Shown: one piece after another, positions 46,617 to 59,835 of the stretch
How the letters are laid out: the number at the start of each line of letters is the position of its first letter
How positions within the stretch are numbered: position 1 is the first letter of the stretch
NCBI GenBank assembly: GCA_029255685.2
Contig: CM055312.2
Location: 2,380,649-2,444,648, forward strand
Direction of reading: 5' to 3'
Source: Silene conica
Lineage: Eukaryota; Streptophyta; Magnoliopsida; Caryophyllales; Caryophyllaceae
Length of the DNA: 64,000 bases
The notes under the pieces: model-generated
Seen by the model: only the letters and a program-made list of their open reading frames with translations
What the model was told of the DNA's origin: nothing
Database searches by the model: none
Translations under genes and position numbers: made by a program

Positions 46617-46645
46617 GCCAAAGACCAGAAACGTGTTGTATTACA

Positions 46646-47604
46646 ATAAGTGAAATTGATAATACTTTTTACAATATATACAATCAAAATAAAAGTAACA
46701 ATAAAATCAAAATTTAAAATAATTTAGCATCAATTAGATAAGATTTTAAATTATTTCATTGAAATAAAAAATTTATGTTTTATTAAAGATTGAATATTGT
46801 TCTTAAATTTGTTACTTATTCTCAACTAATTAAAAAAAACATCTATATAATGTTTTTTCAAAAAAAATTGTGAAAAGATGAAAAAAAAATGTGCGTGTTG
46901 TTTTAGTAATAATATATTTTAATAGAAATGATGAATTTTTACAAAAGAGTATAATAACTAAAGTTTTTATTTTTTTCTAGTTTAACTATATTTTCTGTTT
47001 ACATTTGTTTTTTCAAAAAAAAGAAAATATAACTTAAGGGTTTAGTTTCACCTTTTATACAAGTCATAAAACCTAATTACTATAATCTAAATTTAAAAGA
47101 CTCGATTTCACGTTTAACAAAACTAATGAAATTAAATTACGACTTTCGCGTTTTTCTAATGGTAATAGTAATAGTTAAAAAAAAAACTCAAATTTATTAA
47201 CCCAAAGAACTCAAGAGAGAAAAGTGATGTCTAAAGTCAAAGAAACGTCAAAACAACACCAAAGAGTAAACAACAACATCAACAAGAGAAGAAAGAGGGA
47301 AACATCGGATTACTCAATTTGTTAACCTTAATCTTCATTAAAACAAACACCGATTTCAATCTTACTGTCTTGTTTTCTTGTTTTATTGTTTTATTAATTG
47401 CTTATTTTCAATTCGTTGTCAATACTTTGATTCCAATTTTCACAAATTGGGGGTTTTTCTGACGAACCCTAATTCCTGCAATTCGATTAGTATTTTGGGA
47501 ATTCGATTGATTGCGGTGGATTTGATTTGGGGAATTTGGTTTTATTGGAGGATATTTGGTATTCAGCTCACGATCAATTTAATTAAGTTACTGCCGATTG
47601 GAAG
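46646..47604 (+). promoter_or_regulatory. HAC1 upstream region and 5'-UTR first exon
   Basis: The region immediately upstream of the 5'-UTR donor (GGAAG|GTATGTG at 47604/47605). The first exon probably starts in 47200-47330, where purine-rich and CAACAACATCAACAAG sequence gives way to leader-like CT-rich DNA. It matches the relic copy at 34226-35227. No convincing TATA box was found, so the start site is not fixed. Confidence 0.55.
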
Positions 47605-49009
47605 GTATGTGATTGTTGTGTTTGATTGAATTTGATTGGTAATTGTGTGAATTTGATGATTTTTGATTGATTTTGTTTGTTAGAGTGTAATGATTGTCGT
47701 TCTTTAGTATGAATTTTGTTGGGTAGGGTTGAATTGATGCTAAAAGTTTGAGTTTTTTTGTGCTGATTGGTTGTTTTAATTGGGGAAAATCTTATATTGT
47801 ATCCAATGTTGCTGAAAGCATACTGTGTTTGAGCTGATTGAAAACCCGGCATTAGATGACGAAGCTTGAACGAAGAAGCGTGGTATTTCTTGTTGTTTTT
47901 GTGGAGTGAGTATTGTTGGGTATAAGGAGATTCTATGGGGATGTTTGATTATGTGTCTATCTTTCGGAATTCGTGTTCTGTTGTTGTGAACTCGGACTCT
48001 CGGAATTGTTTAAACGCGTGCAAAGTTGCAATCGCGAACTTGCCTCTTGCCTTTTGCACTAGTCTTGCCACATTGTGTAACCCTATCATGGATATAGTTG
48101 ACACGACGTAAACAAATTATCTAACGGCCTTCTGCTGGCAGTACTGCGTATAAATACGTAATGCAGAAGTCTTAGTCTAGTTATTAAGATGGAGGTCTCC
48201 TTGACAATAGATCATAGAGTTTAATCCCCTCGCCTGTGTTACTCAGACTCGTTTAGAAGTACCTGACACGGGTACATGTCCAAGTGTCAGACTCGGCTAT
48301 TTTATTGAAAAATATGCACATTTTGGTCTAAAATGAGGTGTCCATGTGTCATACCCATGTCCAAGTGTCGAGTCTCGGACACAAGTACGCGAGGAAATTA
48401 GAAGAGTCGGAGTAACATATCCCCTCGCCCCTTTGAACTGTATGGCATTATGTTGGTGAGGACGTATTTGTCTATTAATTTCCCTTCGTTGGATAATTTA
48501 TGGAAGTAAGTATTTCAGGTCTTAGTCATGAGTTGAATGCTACATTTCCCATGTGGCTTTGTATTGACATCACTGTGAGATTGTGAGATGACCGACACTC
48601 AGAATTATGGAAGTGAGTGTTGTTTAGTGGGTCATTTTATCGGGAAATTAGCGCCAGTATCCCGCGTGCAGCGGAAGCAATCAATTGACAAGTAAACCGT
48701 AGTTTTATTGTAATTCTTCTTGTCCTTGAAATCTATTCAACTATACTGCTAAGCCAAAGAAACAAGCTTTGCATTCGTTTTTATGCATAAAAACCTTGCA
48801 TATTTATGATTTTATGCCTGATATTGCTGTAATATTTCTCCCGTATGATGTTAAAACTGTTACCATGCTTAATTGTAGTACCATTTTTTATGTAATTCTC
48901 TACGACTCTACCATTGTGCAAACTTTTTTGCTATAGCTTTTATTTTATGAAAAAAGAGTTAAGATTGCTGATTAATTTCCAAAGATCTTATTCTATTATT
49001 CTGTTGCAG
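47605..49009 (+). other. HAC1 5'-UTR intron
   Basis: Donor AAG|GTATGTG (47605) and acceptor CTGTTGCAG|TG (49009/49010). The 1405-bp intron contains the MITE at 48235-48419. A 133-nt leader exon (49010-49142) precedes the ATG. Long first introns in plant leaders often raise expression. Confidence 0.65.
48235..48419. mobile_element. MULE-type MITE in HAC1 5'-UTR intron
   Basis: Ends TGTGTTACTCAGACTC and GAGTCGGAGTAACATA are inverted partners. TCCCCTCGCC is repeated directly on both sides (48225-48234, 48420-48429), a 9-10-bp target duplication. The interior CGACACGGGTACxTGTCCAAG and TTTTGGTCTAAAATGAGGTG match copies at 50690 and 61924. Confidence 0.85.
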
Positions 49010-49142
49010 TGTCTTTGGTGGGTGGCTCAGTTCGGGAAGCTTATTTATTTATGAGAAATAGAAGATTCTTGGAGGAATTATGAATTGAAATTTCCTCTGT
49101 TGAAAGTGTGAAATTGATCTTGGGCTAACTACTTGCCGAAAA

Positions 49143-52100
49143 ATGAATGTTCAGACGCACATGTCAGGGCAGTTCTCTGGTCAGGCTAATCAGACTGGTA
49201 GTCAGATGCCTGGACTTCAGCAACAGAACGGGAATTTGTTCAACACACAAATGCAAAATTTAAGTGGTCAGAGTAATCCATCAATGAGGGATGCAGAAGT
49301 TATTAGAATAAGGCACTTTGTGAAAGAGAAAATGTAAGAACTCTAATTCAGTTTTTGTTTTTCTGTATTTGACTGATGGTACATATTTTCTCTCTGTATA
49401 TTGGAGATATATTTTCCTTATAAAGGTAAATAGAGCACTAGAGCAGTTAATGTTTGTGCTCAGATGGTAAATGTTTTAGTCCGTTTATTACTTCCCTTTG
49501 CGTCAGTACCCACATGCTTGACACATTTGCCGAACTCTAAGAAATGGGTATTAATTCTCTCAAACTTATTTTGAAAATCAAAATTGTTTTCAAAAATAAT
49601 GTGTCTCGGGTTTGTTATGCTTTTGCCTTGTGCTTTACCTAGTCGCCTTGAGCCCTCATGAGTCATGATCTTCCTGCACCTTCACGCCTTTTAAAACAAA
49701 ATGCTTTGTAGCTGACCTTGTTGTTGTAGGGCGTCTAATAATGTTAATAATGGTATAAAGAAGATTGCATCATTCTTTGTTTATTTAACCTAAATGTCTG
49801 ATGAACTTATATTTGGACAGACTCTCTGTTCATTATTTCAAGTCGTAAGAAGCTGATTAGCCTTATACCGTTGTGTACTTAGTGGATCCACGTGTTTATG
49901 TATGTGTACTGGTTGCCAGACGTGTCATCTCTCTCTGCCTGTATGGTTTACCAAGTGCGCAGAAATACTCGTATATTTTTGGTGAATTTCTGTAAATATT
50001 GTAGGTTTAAGCAATACTTGTACACTTGTACTTTTTTTGTGTCAAAAGATGCTTAAAACTGCATTCTGTAATTTGTATGTAGTAGATTTTACCATTCTTT
50101 TCTCATGAAAGATTATTTTTTTGGGTTTTTATACATGTGATAAGTTCGATTTAAAATCTATAAAACCCCTTTATCTTTCATTTTCGGTTTCACGTCACTT
50201 CCGTTTCTTTTTTTCTTTTCTTTACTTTTTTCTCTTGTCGAGATGAGAGTTCACCCTGGACGGTTCCGAAGGAAGATTCATGTCAGCCGACCCCAAAACA
50301 TTTTGGGACTAAGGCTCTGGTGGTGTTGTTGTTGCTTGTTAACTTTGTCAATCTCATGATTTCATTTATTGATCACTGAATGTGTTGTTTGATGTTTTCT
50401 TCAGCTTTGAGATTCTAATGCGGAGATCACCACAACCTGAGGGTCTTGCAAAGAAATGTCAAGATGTAGCCAGACGCTTGGAAGAGGGACTTTTTAAGTC
50501 AGCTACATCAACGGTATACCACTCTCATGTTATCCTGGAATATCTATTAGTTGTTTCTTCTGATCAAATTTCCCTTCATTCAATGTGGGTTGTTCTGAGG
50601 ATGCGTTGGGTTGGCTGATTCAGAGTTTGAAATAATATCAGCATGTTATAATTTTTTTTATAGCGAGTAAGTCCTAGTTATAGAACCCCATGTTACTCAG
50701 ACTCGTTTAGAAGTACCCGACACGGGTACGTATCCAAGTGTCGGACTCGGCTATTTTATTGAAAAATATGCACATTTTGGTCTAAAATGAGATGTCCATG
50801 TGTCATACCCATGTCCGAGCATCGAGTGTCGGACACGGGTACGCGAGGAAATTAGAAGAGTCGGAGTAACATAGATGTCCTATAATAAGGCCAAAAGTCA
50901 TTTGTAGAAGGTATCAGATATGGCAGAATACAATAACATATTTATGTAATTCCAATAAAACAATGTAAATGTAGTTTTGTAGCACCTTTTGAGGAGGATG
51001 AGTTTCATTTGACCTCATAGATTGTAGATGGAAATGTAGTTTTGTAGCACCTTTTGACGAACTATTTAAGCACCGATCTAAGATGACAGGCTTTGGACTG
51101 TCAAACAGTAACAACTCTCATACTGGGAGATAAAAACTACCAGTAGATGGGAGAAACTGAAAAAGCTCTCATACTAAGATGTCAACGATTAATTTACCAT
51201 ATTAATGGTAATTGTTACTCTGTATGTTTTAGTTAGTGATATAGAACTTACCACCGTCTAAATTAAGTGGTGTATAGGTGACGATCCTTGTTCATGATGG
51301 TTGGTGTCTTTTTAGAGTTAATCATTTATGTTCCTTATTTGCGTTGGCTGGCAGGAGGAATATATGAATATGAATACTCTCGAGATTCGTTTGTCTGCGT
51401 TAGTTAAACGGCCGACACCAACAAATCACGTGCCTCAGCATTCACAATTCATAAATACTCCCACCCCTGTTGGTACTATGATACCAACTCCTGGTTTGCA
51501 AAATAATGGAAGTTCCAGTGTCGTGGTGTCAACCGCACTTGATCCATCAATGATGACAGCTAACACAGGGACAGCACCATCTTCAACGCCAAGCACTGGT
51601 AGCTATATGCCAACTGTCAATGGATCATTCTCCAATATGAATGGTGGTTCTTTCCGCACAGCCGAAGGTTATTTTCATTTTTATTAAATATATGTTGTTC
51701 ATGCAGTTCTGTTCACCCACTTCTCTTCAATATCTCTCAAAATTATATAAACATTCTTGTCATATATAAATAAACAAAGTGTATCGTAGCATAGTGGTGT
51801 TGGTTAATTATGTTGCCCTCTTTTTATACGGAAATTTGTTTTGCAGGATCTTTATCTAACGGTTATCAGCAAGCAGCATCTAGTTTTTCCATGAATTCTG
51901 GTGGGAATAACATGATGGTTTCACAGAGGCCTATGAGCCAAATGATGCCAACTCCTGGATTTTCTGGGAGCAATAATAATCAAATGTTGATTAATGCGGA
52001 GAACTCTAACAACGGTATGTTTCCCAATGTTGATTCTTCGCTGGTATCACAACAGGTCCCTCAAAGACAAGGTGGTGGTCAAAATATTCAAATGTTGCAC

Positions 52101-55100
52101 AGTGTGGGAAGTGGAATTAGATCTTTTATGCAGCAGCGGTTCCGAAACGGTACTTCAAGCAGTGGTCTCGGAAATACTGTGAATGGTTCAGGCTCATCTG
52201 ATGGCTATTTGACCTCATCTAGACCTCTGACACAGACTCATGATCCACTACATCAGCCTATTGTGCAAGGTTCTTTCTTTTCCCTTTTGTTGTTTCTTGA
52301 GGACTACTCATGATATTAATCTCGGGTTGAGACTTGATCATGACATTGGTTGTTATGGTCTAATCTTGGTCGTTTCGCCTGGCCTAGATCTGATACCACA
52401 GAACTGATTAGTGTCCATGTGCTCTAACTTGTTTCTATCACAGGTGATTCTTCTGGATCTGGAAATTTCCACAATAGTGGAGCTTCTGGTGAGTTACTGA
52501 TGAATAGTCAGAATGGAAATCATGTGAGAATGTCATCTACTTCCCGACCCAGCTCCGTAATGAACAACCAATTCAATGCTCAGTCTTCTCAATCGCCTTC
52601 ATATATTAGGCCCCACTTGGTAGACCAGGTTGAAAAGTCAAAATTTCAGCCTTCACTTTCTCCTAGAGAGAATAATTCCCAGTCCTCTATGAGACAGTAC
52701 CAACCGCATCCCCATGAGATGTCCCAACAACAGTTTACTGCATATCGTCAACAAAGGCAGCCCACTGAACTGTCTCAAAGTGCTGTAAGAAATGAGGTAT
52801 CTCAGTCACGATCAGCTTTTGAGATCGGTAGTCACGTGAAGTCAGAAAATGGAATGGAGCACCAAAACGAAGCTTTTCAGCTACAAGGTTCTTTCGGACA
52901 GATCCAGGTTTCTGAGTCGCGATGCCCACCTCAGTACAATTCAAATGGAAACCTTCTTAGGAATCCTTTATCACCCTCTTTTTCTTCTGGTCCTCAGCCT
53001 ATGATTGCTGATGAATGTGCAAATGAGTTTAGTGGTCAGCCTTTTGGAGCACAGCCAGAAGCACTACCTCATAATCATTTTCATTCTGATGAACATGTCC
53101 AAGAGGAGTTTGGACAGAGAATTGTTAAGCATGAAGAAGCTCAGTGCATTAATGTGTCCTTTGAAGTCTCTAGCAATGGCCAAGTTGTTGCACCTGGAAG
53201 CGTTATGAGTCAACCCAGATTAGGTGGTGCTGGTACTTCTTTAAATCCTCATCATGATCGACAATATAAGAACCAAGTAAGGTGGCTTTTGTTCTTAGAT
53301 CATGCACGTGGATGTAGAGCTCCCGCAGGAAAATGTCCAGAATCTCATTGCATTACAGTACAAAAGCTAATACAACACATGGATAGTTGTAAGGTTATTT
53401 CTTGCTCGTACCCTCGGTGTGCTCACACAATAAGACTGCGTATTCACCAAAGGAATTGTAGGGATCTCACATGTCCTGTTTGTGTGCCTTACAAGAATTT
53501 CATTCGTGCACACAAAAAGTTATGTACCCGCCAGGATACAAATGGGCTGCAGCGTCCAATTAATGGGTCTTTAGGAATATCAAAAGATGGAGAAGCCAAA
53601 GTTACAGTGACTATAAGGCCCTCGGAAATGGTTGTGGAGTCCCCAGAGATTCAACCATCTGTCAAACGACTGAAATCAGAGCTACCTTCTCAATCTCTTA
53701 CTTCCGAGAATGAAACCTTGTCTGTACGAAATGTTATTAGTGCGCCTCATGGGCGCCAGAGTGAACACTCAAATGAATATGAAAAATATGATAGTAAGCC
53801 TGAGCGTCTAGTTGTGAAGGAAGAGATTTCTAGTCAATTAAACCACAGAGGTACTGCGATGAAAAATACAATTTCTGATGGTGGATCTGCCTTAAACAAT
53901 ACCAACTCCTTGCCTATCAAAGAGGTTGTCAAACTTGAAAAAGATAGTAGCCAGTCAAATATAGAAAAGGTGGTTCAAGCTTCTGAACAGGGACCTGGAA
54001 CAAAGTCTGGAAAGCCAGCGATTAAAGGAGTATCTTTAATTGAACTGTTTACTCCGGAGCAAGTCCAGGAGCACATCACTGGCCTTAGACAGTGGGTTGG
54101 GCAGGTCTGTTACTGTCCTTAAAAGTGTACAGCTTGGTTATATCTGCAATCTTAACGTTGACAATTAAAGTCTGTAGCTATAAATGATTGTTACTGATAT
54201 CTGTCTTCTGTTGTTTTTGTTGTGTCTTCCAGAGTAAAGCAAAAGCAGAGAAAAATCAAGCAATGGAACAAACAATGAGTGAAAACTCGTGTCAGTTGTG
54301 TGCAGTTGAGAAACTTTCATTTGAACCACCACCTATTTATTGTACTCCTTGTGGTGCACGAATTAAGAGGAATGCTATGTATTATACTGCGGGATCTGGT
54401 GATACACGGCACTATATCTGTATTCCATGCTACAATGAATCTCGTGGCGATACAATAGCAGTTGACGGAACTGCAATTGCCAAAGGTAGAATGGAAAAGA
54501 AGAAAAATGATGAAGAGACGGAAGAATGGGTATGTAAATTTTTATTTAACTGCAATTTAGTGAAACCAAAAAGGGAAAAAAAAATACTTGTAGATTTATG
54601 TTATGCCATCTTGTGCAGTGGGTGCAATGCGATAAATGTGAAGCCTGGCAACATCAGATATGTGCCTTGTTTAATGGAAGGCGAAATGATGGCGGTCAAG
54701 CTGAATATACGTGTCCTAATTGTTATATGCAAGAGGTTGAACGAGGCGAGCGTCTACCATTACCACAAAGTGCTGTTCTTGGGGCAAAAGATTTACCGGG
54801 AACAGCTCTCAGTGACCACATAGAGCTGCGATTGGCTAAGCGACTGAAACAGGAAAGACAAGATAGAGCAAGAAGCCAAGGGAAAACTTATGACGAGGTA
54901 CTTTGTTGGCGATGTTCTTTGTTAAGACTAATTTTCTTGGGTACTTGGATGTTGGATGATTTAATTCTTCTATTCTTGATGCTTTCTAGGTCGATAAATT
55001 ATGCTTTGCAGTACTGTTAACAAGTATGAAAGTATGAAACTCAAGACATAGCATATTATATCCTAGGTGTTTCTTTAAATAGTCTGCAGAAATCTTACTT

Positions 55101-58100
55101 GTTGAACAGGGTAAAAACTTGGTCTGAGGCTTGATCTCGTTGTCGGTCGTTGTAACTTGACCTCAGTCCTTGTATCATAATGTGGCCGATACTGTCTCAA
55201 AAATCAAAATGCTGTTGCATTAACTTTGACAAGAAAAGCAAGAACTATTAGAAACTCCATTATTACCATTGATAGATGTGATATTATTCTAAGAATGGTT
55301 TATGTTTTGATGTATCATTTTTTTTTAATTTCTAATTTTATATGTGCATGTGGTAATTTTCAGGTTCCAGGAGTAGAAGGTGTAGTTGTTAGGGTTGTGT
55401 CATCAGTTGACAAGAAGTTGGAAGTGAAGCCACGGTTTCTTGAGATTTTTCGTGATGAGAATTATCCTTTGGAATTCCCTTACAAATCTAAGGTCTGGCT
55501 CAAAGTTTGATTCTCTCTTTACTTTTATTAGCAAATAAATCAAGGTATATTATTTTGCCTGTCCGAGTATGATTAAGAACTAGTTTTTCAGGTAGTTTTG
55601 CTATTTCAGAAGATTGAAGGAGTTGAAGTGTGTTTATACGGCATGTATGTTCAAGAGTTTGGTTCAGAATGTCTACCTCCAAACCAACGCCGTGTTTATC
55701 TGTCGTACCTTGACTCTGTGAAGTATTTTAGACCTGACGTAAAAACAGCGACCGGAGAGGCTCTTCGTACATTTGTTTATCATGAAATCTTGGTAAGTCC
55801 TGTGCCTTCAATGCATGTTTTAAGCCCGCTTACTTTCAAATTTCATACTTGAATTTCATTGCTAACTTACTCCACGTGTTCTTGAAAAACAATTTCAATT
55901 GCAGATTGGGTACCTTGAGTATTGCAAAAAGCGAGGTTTTGCAAGTTGTTACATATGGGCTTGTCCTCCTTTGAAGGGCGAAGATTATATCCTCTACTGC
56001 CATCCAGAGATCCAGAAGACGCCAAAATCCGATAAATTAAGGGAATGGTATGATCATGTATTCATCATATATTGTTTGGTACTTCACCTTTTACGTAAGT
56101 TTTTGGTTGACTGATTGCTTCATAAATTATGGTGCATGGCTAATTTTGTTTCAGGTACTTGGCGATGTTAAGGAAAGCTTCAAGGGAAAATATTGTGGTT
56201 GAGCTTACGAATCTATATGACCATTTCTTCATACAAACTGGTGAATGCAAAGCAAAGGTCACTGCTGCTAGGCTGCCATATTTTGATGGCGATTATTGGC
56301 CTGGTGCTGCTGAGGATCTGATCTATCAGATTAATCAGGAAGAGGAGGGTCGGAAGCTGAACAAGAAAGGACCAACAAAAAAAATAATAACAAAGAGGGC
56401 TCTTAAAGCATCTGGGCAGTTGGATCTCTCAACTAATGCGTCTAAAGATGTTGTTCTGATGCATAAGGTAACTCTTCTCAGTAACCTAGTAAATCCTTTC
56501 TTTTCTGAGCATTGTTGTTACTCTCTGGGCTCTACTTCAGGCTGTAAGCAGTTTCCTGAGAGTACTATCTAACCGTTTTCTGAGATTACTATCCATTTGT
56601 TTTCGCCTTCCATGTGTGCTGATATAGACTGCTCAAAAGAAAACAAAGTAAAATGCGCATGTTGTGCAAGGGTGATGAATTTATATTTGATCTACTCATT
56701 CATAGTAATACCGTTTGGTATCAGCTTTTCTCACTGCATTTTTTGGTTGATATTCTAGTATTTAATGGTGTTGTATACTTGTCTTTTGTGTCTCATGCAG
56801 CTTGGTGAATCAATTGCGCCAATGAAGGAAGACTTTATTATGGTTCATCTGCAGCATGCATGCACACATTGCTGCACGCTAATGGTCTCTGGGAATCGCT
56901 GGGTTTGTGAGCTATGTAGAAATTTTCAGCTTTGTGACAGGTAAGATTTTATCCCTTATTCTTGGTTTTGGACTTTCGTGGATATTCTGATTTTCACCAG
57001 TCTATCATTCTTGGTAAAAAAATGTTCTGACTAGTTATCTGTGCTTCTTATGTTGTGAAGCTTGTGTTTTCAATAGGGGTAATTTAGTGTAGCCTCCATA
57101 TTTTTGAGCATAATTGTTTTGCTGCTTAAATCGGGCTTCCCTTGCCCTGCCATTAGACCTCTCTCAAATGCCCGGCCCAATCCGACCCGTACACAATATC
57201 ACGGATTAACACGACCAACTACGCTATCCCCAAACTGACCCACTTCAGAAATGAGAAACATATCTGAAGTCTGAACCCGAAATGAGCTATTCTGACCTCA
57301 AATGAAGGCATACCTGAAACTGCCTGAATTGCCTGACTTATATTCAGTCCGAATGACTCGTTCTCTAGGTCATTGTCTCCCATATCATTTTTTAATTTAC
57401 ATCAAACAAAAAGAAAAACGTCATCAAGAGGACTATGTTACTTTTGTTTTGAATGTGTGTTTGATTGGACTGGTGGCTTGTGGTTAAATGTGATGCTCTG
57501 TTGCAGGTGCTATGTTGAAGAAGAAAGACGCGATGACCGAGAGAGACATCCCATCAATCAGAAGGACAAACACGGACTGAAGAAAGTAAGTTAACACATG
57601 CATTGCTTACCTAATTTTTAGCCGACTTTGATACTATCCGCCTTGCTGACTGTTTCAAATGGTTTACTTCTCAGATTGAAATCAGCGATGTGCCAGAAGA
57701 CACCAAGGACAAAGACGAAATTCTTGAGAGTGAATTCTTTGATACACGTCAGGCATTCCTGAGTCTTTGCCAAGGAAATCATTACCAATATGATACTTTG
57801 CGCCGCGCTAAGCACTCCTCTATGATGGTGCTGTACCATCTTCATAATCCAACAGCCCCAGCATTTGTGACCACATGCAACAAGTGTCACCTTGATATTG
57901 AGACGGGCCAAGGTTGGCGGTGTGAAACATGTCCAGACTATGACGTGTGCAATGGTTGTTACCAGAAGGATGGGGGTATTGATCATCCTCATAAGTTGAC
58001 TAATCATCCTTCCATCGCTGACCGCGATGCTCAGAATAAAGAAGCGAGACAACAACGTGTGCTACAGGTATCCACTTTTCTTCCCAATACTTTAATCCAA

Positions 58101-59835
58101 ACAACGCTTTAGTGTTTTTGAGTATATTGTTAAATATAATTTCATGTGTGGTTTCAGCTGCGGAAAATGCTTGATTTACTGGTGCACGCATCACAGTGCC
58201 GGTCTTCAACTTGCCAGTATCCAAACTGTCGGAAAGTTAAGGCACTTTTTCGTCATGGAATACAGTGTAGGATTCGTGCTTCTGGGGGATGTGCTCTTTG
58301 TAAAAGGATGTGGTATCTTCTCCGACTTCACGCCCGAGCATGTAGAGAATCGACCTGTCATGTACCTCGATGCAGGTTTGTTCAAATCTCTTAGTTCCAC
58401 GACAAATTCTTGCCCATTGGTCTCTCTGTCTTTCTTTCTTCAACGCGATGAATAGTATTCCTTTTGGTTAAGATTTATGAATGTTCCACCAGAGAATTGG
58501 GCGTATCCAAAATTAGAACGGAGTTATTAAAAGTTTACGACAAGGAACCCAACTATTTTATTTTCCAATTATGGACCTAACCTGTAAAATATCTCCACTG
58601 ACTTGCTCTTTAACTCTGCTAACCTATTCCGCTAAAGGCTAAATTGTCTGTAGGAGATACTGAATTTCTGAAACTTAGATGTGGCACAATGTTGGAGTGT
58701 AAAACATCGTTATTTTGGCCTAAAACGATGTGGCGCTAGGTCTTGAGCTGACTTTTTATTTATTTTGGGAGCCCCATTGTAATGGTTCTCAAAAAAACGG
58801 AAAGAAAGAAAAAAAATAAGGAAAAGTCTAATCGAATTGGAATCAAACCAACAGTGAAAAGTTTAAGCCCTCAAGTTTCCTTTACTCCTCGTGGGGTTAG
58901 GTGAAAGTGTTGACGGGAAGTTACTTGGAATTGTGCTTCTCCTGCATTGTTTTGGTGTGCGTCTAGATCCCGTTGTTGTCAGAACATTTTCCTGGTTTCA
59001 TCACTCGGTCTGCCGGGTTTAGTTTTTTTTTTATCTTGCCTCTAAGGGGTGTTTGGTTCAAACCTAAAAAGTATAAGGTATGGGTTTGGAATGAGCCAAA
59101 CTCATACCACTTGTTTGTTTAGTAAATCCGAGGGTTTCATACCCATACCTCAAACCCACGAGGTATGGGTTTCTCAGGTTTCATACCCATACCTCAAACC
59201 CACGAGGTATGGGTTTCTCATACTCAGGGAGGGGGTGGGTACGAGTTTGATATCCATGGGTATCAAACTACAATTATCAAAAATGTGAAAAATAAATATT
59301 AACACGTATTGTAAACGAAACATGTTATATAATTATTTGATAAAATCTTTATTTTCATAATTTTATATGATAAAATTATTATTTAAAGTATTAAATTTTA
59401 CATATTTCAACTTTAACTTAGTTTCAAACTCATATCACTTACAATTGAAACAAACACAAGGTATCCGGTATGGAGCTCCAACCCAACCCCATACCACTCA
59501 GGTATGATTCCTGATTCCAAATCCATACCCATGCGCGAAACAAACGCCCCCTAAATGGGCAGAGGCAGCTGGGGCTTACTTTTTTAGATATTACCCAATT
59601 ACCGTTCATCCAAGGAATTGGGATAGTTTATAATTTTAGCTAAGACCCCTTGTTCACCTAATCTTATTTTCTTTTTTTATGATAAAAAAATTATCTTATG
59701 TTGTATTATTGTGCTTTCTCCAGAGACTTGAAAGAACATCTAAGACGCTTGCAACAACAGTCTGACTCTCGTCGACGAGCAGCTGTTATGGAGATGATGA
59801 GGCAGAGGGCTAAGGAAGTTGCTGGCAGTGCTTAG
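49143..59835 (+). CDS. HAC1: CBP/p300-type histone acetyltransferase, HAC1 class
   Basis: Sixteen coding exons join in frame: 49143-49333, 50405-50513, 51355-51667, 51847-52269, 52444-54104, 54233-54529, 54619-54897, 55364-55492, 55592-55792, 55905-56047, 56155-56467, 56801-56940, 57507-57585, 57675-58067, 58158-58375, 59724-59835, giving 1666 aa, close to the roughly 1700 aa of Arabidopsis HAC1. The first 620 residues are Q/N/S-rich. A TAZ finger spans about 622-705 ([15 protein letters not shown]). A PHD-like Cys/His region lies at about 917-1035 ([18 protein letters not shown]), the KAT11 acetyltransferase at about 1091-1350 ([40 protein letters not shown]), ZZ fingers at about 1370-1410 and 1490-1540, and a second TAZ at about 1558-1645. 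These nuclear enzymes acetylate histones H3/H4 as transcriptional co-activators. All key domains look intact; there is no bromodomain, as usual in plants. Which HAC paralogue (1, 5 or 12) cannot be settled here. Confidence 0.95.
50181..50337 (+). mobile_element. Au-type SINE in HAC1 intron 1
   Basis: GAGATGAGAGTTCACCCTGG, GATTCATGTCAGCCGACCCC and CAAAACATTTTGGGACTAAG, ending in a TTG-repeat tail, match the copies at 63051 (plus) and 16720-16985 (minus). The 5' end is pyrimidine-rich and I could not fix the target duplication. Confidence 0.7.
50690..50872. mobile_element. MULE-type MITE in HAC1 intron 2
   Basis: Same family as 48235-48419: ATGTTACTCAGACTCG at the left, GAGTCGGAGTAACAT at the right, interior CGACACGGGTACGTATCC. 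No clear target duplication remains. Confidence 0.8.
59046..59552. mobile_element. Harbinger/Tourist-type element in HAC1 intron 15
   Basis: Ends GGGGTGTTTGGTTCAAACC and GCGAAACAAACGCCCCC are inverted partners, flanked by TAA (59043-59045, 59553-59555). Inside, a 45-bp block (CATACCCATACCTCAAACCC, then ACGAGGTATGGGTTTCTCA) is repeated in tandem at about 59139-59228. The intron is spliced in the model despite this insert. Confidence 0.7.

Larger units (their letters stand above)
44043..46645. mobile_element. LTR-like fragment interrupted by a Helitron
   Basis: The two parts (44043-44687 and 46110-46645) are low-copy-looking, less AT-rich DNA. The right part has repeated CTCGATCGAGT/CTCGGTCGAGT palindromes and ends TATTACA exactly where the HAC1-upstream similarity begins. 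On the minus strand this would start TGTAATACAACACG, a proper LTR tip. No internal domains, primer site or second LTR are visible, so a solo or truncated LTR is likely. Confidence 0.45.

Noticed and set aside
59049-59288. 79-codon ORF in HAC1 intron 15
   Set aside because: It translates the tandem repeat of a Harbinger element, not a protein.
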